NCBI GenBank assembly: GCA_900547505.1
Contig: URGY01000130.1
Span: 1-5,226 of the forward strand
Reading direction: 5' to 3'
Length of the DNA stretch: 5,226 nt
Origin: an uncultured Collinsella sp.
GTDB taxonomy: Bacteria; Actinomycetota; Coriobacteriia; Coriobacteriales; Coriobacteriaceae
How positions within the stretch are numbered: the first letter of the stretch is position 1; every line of letters begins with the position of its first letter. This document shows, piece by piece, positions 1 through 5,226 of the stretch. The translations under genes and the position numbers were made by a program. Below the pieces are notes generated by a model, which had not been told where the DNA came from, did no database searches, and saw only the letters and a program-made list of their open reading frames with translations.

Positions 1-50
1 TACGAGATGCAGCGTAGTCTCGTGGGCTCGGAGATGTGTATAAGAGACAG
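1..50 (+). other. Illumina Nextera i7 adapter left on the contig edge (artefact)
   Basis: Bases 1-8 (TACGAGAT) match the end of the Illumina P7 primer. Bases 9-16 (GCAGCGTA) sit where the 8-base i7 index belongs; the reverse complement TACGCTGC matches, from memory, Nextera XT index N721. Bases 17-31 (GTCTCGTGGGCTCGG) are the Nextera read-2 overhang, and bases 32-50 (AGATGTGTATAAGAGACAG) are the 19-bp Tn5 mosaic end. The order and spacing are exactly those of the library primer, so this is untrimmed adapter and not a natural transposon end. Genomic sequence starts at base 51. Confidence 0.98.
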
Positions 51-1045
51 GCAAGATCAAGTGGCTGTTCCCGCCCGTCGTGACCGGTACGGTCATCTTC
101 TCCATCGGCGTTTCGCTGTATCCCACGGCCGTCAAGTATATGGCCGGCGGTATGGGTACGCCGCTGTGGGGTACCCCGCAGGCCTGGTGCGTCGCTCTTA
201 TCACCTTCGCCGTGGTCTTTGCGCTCGCCAACTTTGGCAAGGGCACGCTCAAGCTGGGATCCGTGTTCTTTGGCATGATCGTTGGCATGATCGTCTCCAT
301 CCCCTTTGGCATGATCGACTTCTCCAGCGTCGCCACCGCTCAGGTCTTCGCCCTTCCCAAGCTCATGCCCTACGCGCTCGAGTTTGATCCCGAGGTCTGC
401 ATTACCCTCGCTGTCGTGTTCCCCATGGTTGCTATTCAGGTTATCGGTGACGTCTCCGCCGCCTGCCTGGGCTCCATCGACCGTATGCCCACCGAGCGCG
501 AGCTCTCCGGTGCTATCGTGTCCCAGGGCCTCACCTCTATGGTCGGCGGCCTGCTGGGCGGTCTTCCCACCAGCGCCCTTGGCCAGAACGTGGGCATCAT
601 CTGCTCCAACAAGGTCGTCAACAAGTGGGTCTTTGTGATCATCGCGGCCGTCTTTGCCATCGCCGGTCTGTTCCCGCAGCTCTCTGCCGTTCTTTCCGCT
701 ATCCCGCAGCCCGTCATCGGCGGCGCGACCGTCGGCGTCTTTGGCACCATCACCATGAACGGCGTGCGCATGTTCACCCGCGAGGGCCTCACGCAGCGCA
801 CTACCACTATCGTCGGCACCTCCGTCGTCTTTGGCCTGGGTATCTGGATGGCCAGCGGTTGCCTTGCCGGCGAGGGTATGCCCGCCTGGGTGTCCACCGT
901 CATCGGCTCCAATGCCGTAACCCCCACCGCCATCATGGCCATTGTCCTTAACCTGATCCTTCCGCAGACGCCGGTCGTGGCTCAGCACATCGATGCCGCC
1001 AAGGACGCTGCCGTGGATCTGGTCTTGCCCGAGAGCAAGAAGTAA
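51..1045 (+). CDS. NCS2-family nucleobase permease (uracil/xanthine/urate type), 5' truncated
   Basis: Inner-membrane carrier of the nucleobase:cation symporter-2 (NAT/NCS2) family, likely importing a purine or related base. The frame is open from base 53 and gives 330 visible residues. Family members run about 430-460 residues, so roughly the first 100-130 (the first few helices) are missing; the true start lies beyond the adapter junction, and the GTG at 80 is internal. Visible features: the family motif LFPPVVTGTV at residues 5-14, a run of hydrophobic helices rich in Gly and Ala, and a NAT-signature-like stretch QNVGIICSNK at residues 178-187 after GGLPTSALG. Odd points: residue 129 (IQVIGD) and residue 158 (SQG) are Gln where characterised members such as E. 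coli XanQ have essential Glu and Asp, and the signature Thr is Asn. The ssnA and ygfK genes downstream favour a purine substrate (inference). The family call is firm; the substrate is not. Confidence 0.9.
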
Positions 1046-1061
1046 CCAATTCGGTGCTATT

Positions 1062-1093
1062 CGTCGGCGGACGCATCGCCTCGTCCGCCGACG
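1062..1093 (+). terminator. Perfect 12-bp hairpin after the permease gene, possible terminator
   Basis: CGTCGGCGGACG (1062-1073) is exactly complementary to CGTCCGCCGACG (1082-1093), with an 8-base loop (1074-1081). It begins 16 bases after the permease stop codon, which is a typical place for a terminator. No T-run follows, so it is not a classic intrinsic terminator. It could instead protect the 3' end of the permease mRNA or cause only partial termination before ssnA. Confidence 0.45.
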
Positions 1094-1096
1094 CCA

Positions 1097-1162
1097 TGCG
1101 GCGCCAAGCCGCACTTCAAAGGGCTTGTCCCTTTGGTGAAGCGTTGACGGGAGAGGGCCCGT
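1097..1162 (+). other. Series of stem-loops in the ssnA leader region
   Basis: Three more inverted repeats follow the 12-bp hairpin. TGCGGC (1097-1102) pairs with GCCGCA (1108-1113) around a 5-base loop. CAAAGGG (1117-1123) pairs perfectly with CCCTTTG (1129-1135) around CTTGT, and CTTC/GAAG flanks it with a small bulge. ACGGG (1147-1151) pairs with CCCGT (1158-1162). No known riboswitch class was recognised. The rest of the gap up to the ssnA ribosome binding site (1163-1227) shows nothing clear. Confidence 0.4.
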
Positions 1163-1227
1163 TTCCGGTGTAGGCCGGCGCTTCGCACTCCGCCATGTCA
1201 GAGGTGTCAAACCCCGCCCCTGATGTT

Positions 1228-1234
1228 GAAGGGA
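1228..1234 (+). promoter_or_regulatory. Ribosome binding site that sets the ssnA start
   Basis: GAAGGGAG lies with GGGAG at 1230-1234 or so, six bases before the ATG at 1241. That is good Shine-Dalgarno spacing. The in-frame ATG at 1223 lies upstream of this site and has no purine-rich site of its own, so the ATG at 1241 is chosen as the start. Confidence 0.75.
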
Positions 1235-1240
1235 GCATCC

Positions 1241-2596
1241 ATGCTTCTGGTCGCTAACGGTTCCGTCTTTACCCGCAACGCTCAGACCCCGTTTATTCCA
1301 AACGGTGCGGTCGCCATTGACGGAGATACGATCGTCGAAGTGGGCCCCGAGTGCGAGCTCAAGGCCAAGTACCCGGATGCCGAGTACGTCGACGCCCAGG
1401 GCAACCTCATCATGCCCGGACTTATCAACTGCCACACCCACATCTACTCGGGTCTGGCCCGCGGCCTTGCCATTATGGGCTGCAACCCCACCAACTTCCT
1501 GGAGAATCTTGAGCAGCAGTGGTGGAAGATCGACGACAACCTGACGCTCGACGGCACCAAGGCCAGCGCCTACGCCACGATTTTGGACTCCATCCGTGAT
1601 GGCGTCACCACGATCTTCGATCACCATGCGAGCTTCTGCGAGATCCCGGGAAGCCTCTTTACCATTAAGGATGCAGCTCAGGAGCTTGGCATGCGTTCGT
1701 GCCTGTGCTACGAGGTCTCCGATCGCCGCGGCCAGGAAAAATGCGACCAGGCCATTGCCGAGAACGCCGAATTTGCCCAGTGGGCCGCCAAAGAGCGTCT
1801 CGATAACGACAACCACATGATCGCCGCCATGTTTGGCGGACATGCCACCTTTACGCTTTCGGACGAGACCATGGATAAGATGGCCGAGGCCAACAACGGC
1901 CTGACCGGCTTCCACATCCATGTGTGCGAGGGCATGAACGACGTGTGGGATTCCCGCCTCAACCGCGGCGGCATCAGTCCCGTTGAGCGCCTGCTCCAGC
2001 ACAACCTGCTGGGTCCCGACACCATGCTCGGCCACTGCATCCACGTGACGCCTGCCGAGATGGATATCGTCAAGGAGTCCGGCACTTGGCTGGTCAACAA
2101 CCCCGAATCCAATATGGGCAACGCCGTGGGCTGCGCCCCCGTGCTCGAGTTCTTCCGCCGCGGCATTCCCGTGTGCATGGGCACCGACGCCTACACCCAC
2201 GATATGCTCGAGAGCCTTAAGGTCTTCCTGATCATTCAGCGCCACAACGCCGCCATGCCCAACGTGGGCTGGTGTGAGGCCATGACCATGCTGTTCGTGA
2301 ACAACGCCAAGATGGCGAGCAAGTACTTCGATCGCAAGCTCGGTGTGCTCGAGGCCGGCGCTGCCGCCGACGTTATCGTTATGGACTACAAGCCCTTTAC
2401 GCCGCTGAGCGAGGAGAATATCGACGGCCACATGCTCTTTGGCATGATGGGCAAAAACTGCCGCACCACCATCATCAACGGCCGCGTCCTGTACAAGGAT
2501 CGCGAGTTCGTTGGCATTGATGAGGACAAGATCAACGCGTGGACCATGGCCGAGTCCAAGAAGCTCTGGAGCACGCTCAACGATCGCACCTACTAA
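1241..2596 (+). CDS. ssnA: SsnA-type metal-dependent amidohydrolase
   Basis: A cytoplasmic amidohydrolase-superfamily enzyme of the ATZ/TRZ/guanine-deaminase type, expected to hydrolyse an amino or amide group on a nitrogen heterocycle. It has 451 residues from the ATG at 1241, close to the ~440 of E. coli SsnA. An N-terminal beta domain is followed by the metal barrel. Visible metal and active-site residues are His65-x-His67 (INCHTHIYSG), His227 and Glu230 (FHIHVCE), His265 (LGHCIH) and Asp316 (MGTDAY). A DHHAS motif at 127-131 and the closing GAAADVIVMDY and HMLFGMMG stretches also fit SsnA. All expected metal ligands are present, so the enzyme looks intact. The real substrate of SsnA is not settled: the E. 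coli gene was named for an effect on stationary-phase survival. Placement just before ygfK matches the E. coli neighbourhood and the purine clusters of gut anaerobes. A general guanine or chlorohydrolase-type deaminase is the alternative reading. Confidence 0.88.
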   Translation: MLLVANGSVFTRNAQTPFIPNGAVAIDGDTIVEVGPECELKAKYPDAEYVDAQGNLIMPGLINCHTHIYSGLARGLAIMGCNPTNFLENLEQQWWKIDDNLTLDGTKASAYATILDSIRDGVTTIFDHHASFCEIPGSLFTIKDAAQELGMRSCLCYEVSDRRGQEKCDQAIAENAEFAQWAAKERLDNDNHMIAAMFGGHATFTLSDETMDKMAEANNGLTGFHIHVCEGMNDVWDSRLNRGGISPVERLLQHNLLGPDTMLGHCIHVTPAEMDIVKESGTWLVNNPESNMGNAVGCAPVLEFFRRGIPVCMGTDAYTHDMLESLKVFLIIQRHNAAMPNVGWCEAMTMLFVNNAKMASKYFDRKLGVLEAGAAADVIVMDYKPFTPLSEENIDGHMLFGMMGKNCRTTIINGRVLYKDREFVGIDEDKINAWTMAESKKLWSTLNDRTY

Positions 2597-2620
2597 TTTA
2601 CAAGTAGATTCGCGCGCGTC

Positions 2621-2726
2621 GGATGTTTCGCCGCATCCAGCGCTCGCATAGGCGGCCTCCGCGGGGTCGCCGGCGCTGTGCTAGCGCTACACCGTATTTG
2701 CGCCCGCCGCGCGGTCTCGCCGGGCG
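2621..2726 (+). other. Hairpin-rich ssnA-ygfK intergenic region
   Basis: The 149-bp gap holds several possible stem-loops. GGATG (2621-2625) pairs with CATCC (2634-2638). A nine-pair stem, including two G-U pairs, joins 2651-2659 and 2663-2671 around the loop CGC. GCGCT (2673-2677) pairs with AGCGC (2683-2687), and CGCCCG (2701-2706) pairs with CGGGCG (2721-2726) just before the ygfK ribosome binding site. No T-run follows any of them. They may tune mRNA stability or translation of ygfK, but short GC-rich repeats also arise by chance in such DNA. Confidence 0.35.
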
Positions 2727-2730
2727 TTAC

Positions 2731-2739
2731 AGAGAGGAG
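2731..2739 (+). promoter_or_regulatory. Ribosome binding site of ygfK
   Basis: AGAGAGGAG ends six bases before the ATG at 2746, a strong Shine-Dalgarno match with good spacing. It supports that ATG as the start over the second in-frame ATG at 2758. Confidence 0.85.
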
Positions 2740-2745
2740 CTCACT

Positions 2746-5226
2746 ATGAGCGACATCATGAGGCCGATCCCGTTTTCGCAGCTGATGAACTGGATCATCG
2801 AGGAGCACAAGACTCAGGGCGCCGTCTTTGGCGTGCGCAAGATGGTCACGACCAACCAGGAGGGCGCGCTTCCCATTTTTGACGAGCGCATCGAGACTCC
2901 GTTTGGCCCGGCCGCCGGCCCCAACACGCAGCTTGCCCAGAACATCGTGGCATCCTACGTGGCCGGTTCCCGCTTCTTTGAGCTCAAGACCGTTCAGGTT
3001 ATGGACGGCGAGGAGCTCTCCAAGTGCGTCAACAAGCCCTGCATTGTGGCGCAGGACGAGTGCTACAACTGCGAGTGGTCGACCGAGCTCGAGGTTCCGC
3101 AGGCCTTTGCCGAGTACGTGAAGGCATGGTTTGCCTGCCACCTGATCGCTCGCGAGTACGGCCTGGGCAGCCCGGATGGTTTTGTCTTCAACATGTCCGT
3201 GGGTTATGACCTCGAGGGCATCAAGAGCCCCAAGGTCGATGCGTACATTGAGGGCATGAAGGACGCCAGCGGCTCCGAGGTTTGGAACGAGTGCCGCACG
3301 TGGGCGCTCGCTAACCTGGACAAGTTTGAGCATGTCGATGCCGCGTTTGTCGAGTCCATCCCGGCGCGCGTCTCCAATTCCATTACCGAGTCCACGCTGC
3401 ATGGCTGCCCGCCGGCGGAGATCGAGCGCATCGCGACCTATCTGATTACCGAGAAGGGTCTCAACACCTACATCAAGTGCAACCCCACGCTGCTGGGCTA
3501 TGAGTTTGCTCGCCAGCGCCTCAACGAGCTGGGCTTTGACTACATCGTCTTCGATGACACGCACTTCCGCGAGGACCTGCAGTGGGCCGATGCCGTGCCC
3601 ATGTTCGAGCGCCTGATTGCCCTGTGCGCCGAGCGCGGTTTGGAGTTTGGCGTCAAGCTCACCAACACCTTCCCCGTCGATGTGACGAGGAACGAGCTGC
3701 CCTCCACCGAGATGTACATGTCGGGCCGTTCGCTGTTCTCGCTGACCATCGAGGCCGCCCGCCGCATTACCGAGCAGTTCGATGGCAAGCTGCGCATCAG
3801 CTACTCCGGCGGTGCTACGGTCTACAACATCCGCGCCCTGTACGATGCCGGCATTTGGCCCGTCACCCTGGCGACCGACGTGCTCAAGCCTGGTGGCTAC
3901 GAGCGCTTTAGCCAGATGGCCGGCGAGTTTACCGATCTGGACGGCAAGCCGTTTGAGGGTGTCTCTCTCGACGCCGTGACCGCGATCCAGGTCGATTCGC
4001 TTACCAACCCGCTCTATAAGAAGCCGCTGCGCCCGCTGCCCGATCGCAAGGTCGCCGGTAAGAGCCCGCTTTCCGACTGCTTTACCACGCCGTGCCGCAC
4101 GAGCTGCCCCATCCAGCAGGATATTCCCGCCTACCTGGCGGCTGTTGACGAGGGTCGCTACGAGGACGCGCTCAACATTATCATCGAGCGCAACGCCCTG
4201 CCGTTCATTACCGGCACCATCTGTCCGCATCCCTGCGGCCGTGCCTGCGAGCGTGCGTTCTACGAGCCCGAGGGCGCCCAGATTCGCGCCAGCAAGCTCA
4301 AGGCCGCCCGCGAGGCCATGACCGCCGTGCTGCCCAAGCTGCGCGCCCAGGCCATCGCAAACGACGGCGAGCGCAACGTTGCCGTTATCGGCGGCGGCCC
4401 GGCCGGCCTGGCGACGGCGTTCTTCCTGACGCGTGCCGGCGTGCCCGTCACCATCTTCGAGGCCCGCGACTCTCTCGGCGGCGTGGTCCGTCACGTGATC
4501 CCCGAGTTCCGTATCGCCAGCGACGATATCTCCCACGATGCCGAGCTCTGCCTGGCCTTTGGCGCCAAGGTGCAGCTCAACGCTCGCGTTGATTCCATCG
4601 ACGAACTCAAGGCTCAAGGCTTTACTGACGTGGTCGTGGCCACCGGTGCCTGGATGCCCGGCTCTGCGGGCTTGGGCGAGGGTGCCGAGCTCGATGTGCT
4701 GGAGTTCCTCGAGGCCGCCAAGAAGGGCGAGAAACTCGAACTGGGCGAGGACGTCGTGGTCATTGGCGCCGGCAACACCGCCATGGACGCGGCCCGCGTG
4801 GCCAAGCGCCTGGCCGGCGTGAAGAACGTGCGCCTGGTGTATCGCCGCACCAAGAAGCAGATGCCCGCCGACGAGGAAGAGCTCGATCTTGCTCTTGCCG
4901 ACGGCGTTGAGTTCTGCGAGCTGCTGGCGCCCAAGGCGCTCAACGGCTCCGTGCTGACCTGCGACGTTATGGAGCTCGGCGAGCCGGATGCAAGCGGCCG
5001 TCGCAGTCCCGTCGCCACGGGCGAGACCGTCGAGCTTTCCGCCACCACGGTGATCTGCGCCGTGGGCGAGGGCATCGATGCCAGCCTTTACGATGCCGCG
5101 GGCGTCGAGCACGACCGTCGCGGCCGTCTTGCCGCCACCTCCACCGGCGTTGAGGGCGTCTGGGCTGCGGGCGACTGCCGTCGCGGTCCTGCCACCGTGG
5201 TCGAGGCTATCGCCGACGCCGCGGAG
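2746..5226 (+). CDS. ygfK: YgfK-type Fe-S flavoprotein oxidoreductase, 3' truncated by window end
   Basis: A cytoplasmic multi-cofactor oxidoreductase, annotated in E. coli as a putative selenate reductase subunit. The frame is open for 827 codons to the last base; E. coli YgfK is about 1030 residues, so some 200 C-terminal residues (probably with a ferredoxin-like domain) lie outside. Residues 1 to ~430 look like a dihydroorotate-dehydrogenase-type flavin barrel: PFGPAAGP (52-59), FELKTVQ (78-84), LHGCPPAEIE (218-227), IKCNP (243-247) and SYSGGAT (352-358). Next comes a GltD-like half with cluster cysteines 445, 450, 454 and 493, 497, 501, the FAD motif GGGPAG (549-554) with Glu572, GGVVRHVIPEFR (578-589), a second nucleotide-binding motif GAGNTA (674-679), and AAGD (807-810) near the end. 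Four cysteines at 94, 99, 106 and 109 could bind a further metal. With ssnA and a permease beside it, a reductive step in purine breakdown is plausible (inference). The identity is firm; the reaction is not. Confidence 0.92.
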   Translation, partial: MSDIMRPIPFSQLMNWIIEEHKTQGAVFGVRKMVTTNQEGALPIFDERIETPFGPAAGPNTQLAQNIVASYVAGSRFFELKTVQVMDGEELSKCVNKPCIVAQDECYNCEWSTELEVPQAFAEYVKAWFACHLIAREYGLGSPDGFVFNMSVGYDLEGIKSPKVDAYIEGMKDASGSEVWNECRTWALANLDKFEHVDAAFVESIPARVSNSITESTLHGCPPAEIERIATYLITEKGLNTYIKCNPTLLGYEFARQRLNELGFDYIVFDDTHFREDLQWADAVPMFERLIALCAERGLEFGVKLTNTFPVDVTRNELPSTEMYMSGRSLFSLTIEAARRITEQFDGKLRISYSGGATVYNIRALYDAGIWPVTLATDVLKPGGYERFSQMAGEFTDLDGKPFEGVSLDAVTAIQVDSLTNPLYKKPLRPLPDRKVAGKSPLSDCFTTPCRTSCPIQQDIPAYLAAVDEGRYEDALNIIIERNALPFITGTICPHPCGRACERAFYEPEGAQIRASKLKAAREAMTAVLPKLRAQAIANDGERNVAVIGGGPAGLATAFFLTRAGVPVTIFEARDSLGGVVRHVIPEFRIASDDISHDAELCLAFGAKVQLNARVDSIDELKAQGFTDVVVATGAWMPGSAGLGEGAELDVLEFLEAAKKGEKLELGEDVVVIGAGNTAMDAARVAKRLAGVKNVRLVYRRTKKQMPADEEELDLALADGVEFCELLAPKALNGSVLTCDVMELGEPDASGRRSPVATGETVELSATTVICAVGEGIDASLYDAAGVEHDRRGRLAATSTGVEGVWAAGDCRRGPATVVEAIADAAE

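Noticed and set aside
32..50. Natural Tn5-type transposon end
   Set aside because: The mosaic end is preceded by the full Nextera overhang, an index and the P7 tail, which is a library primer and not a mobile element.
7..387. Open frame on the + strand starting inside the first 50 bases
   Set aside because: Its N-terminus is translated adapter, and the rest is a shadow of the permease in another frame, rich in Arg and His with no family motif.
1144..1172. Possible promoter for ssnA with TTGACG as -35 box
   Set aside because: At 17 bases downstream the sequence is GGTGTA, a poor -10 box, and the -35-like bases overlap a stem-loop. One matching hexamer is not enough.
1223..1240. ATG at 1223 as the ssnA start
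   Set aside because: It would place the clear Shine-Dalgarno stretch inside the coding region. The ATG at 1241 has ideal spacing and gives an N-terminus like other SsnA proteins.
1708..2184. 158-codon minus-strand open frame inside ssnA
   Set aside because: It is the antisense of a well-supported amidohydrolase with all its metal ligands, and it has no motif of its own.
2593..5112. 839-codon minus-strand open frame
   Set aside because: It lies in codon register opposite ygfK and is explained by the rarity of TTA, CTA and TCA codons. Its translation is low-complexity Ala/Gly/Leu/His/Asp with no recognisable motif.

Overview
The window reads as the edge of an assembled contig from a GC-rich anaerobic bacterium. 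Codons end mostly in G or C, and the Leu/Ser codons TTA, CTA and TCA are almost absent from the last gene. The gene pair ssnA-ygfK next to a nucleobase permease, with this codon style, fits a gut Coriobacteriia member such as Collinsella. That placement is an inference from memory of the families; no search was run.

Layout: bases 1-50 are not genomic. They are an Illumina Nextera i7 adapter ending in the Tn5 mosaic end, left on the contig edge. From base 51 three genes run on the + strand. (1) The C-terminal ~330 residues of an NCS2-family (uracil/xanthine/urate type) permease, cut at its 5' end by the adapter junction. (2) After a 195-bp gap with a strong 12-bp hairpin and further stem-loops, a complete SsnA-type metal-dependent amidohydrolase (1241-2596). 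(3) After a 149-bp gap, also full of predicted hairpins, the first 827 codons of a YgfK-type iron-sulfur flavoprotein (2746 to the window end). The YgfK gene is open at its 3' end, and a long antisense open frame lies over it.

How they may work together: ssnA and ygfK are neighbours in Escherichia coli, in the region that also holds the molybdenum hydroxylase gene xdhD. Related clusters in gut anaerobes have been tied to anaerobic purine and uric acid breakdown. With a nucleobase permease upstream, the simplest reading is uptake of a purine (1), hydrolytic ring deamination or opening (2), and NAD(P)H-driven flavin/Fe-S redox chemistry (3). The exact substrates are not shown by the sequence.

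Most worth following up: the permease has glutamine at both membrane positions where characterised relatives carry essential acidic residues. YgfK looks like dihydropyrimidine dehydrogenase with its two halves swapped, which suggests a reductive step on a purine ring. The adapter at the start must be trimmed before any protein from the first 50 bases is believed.
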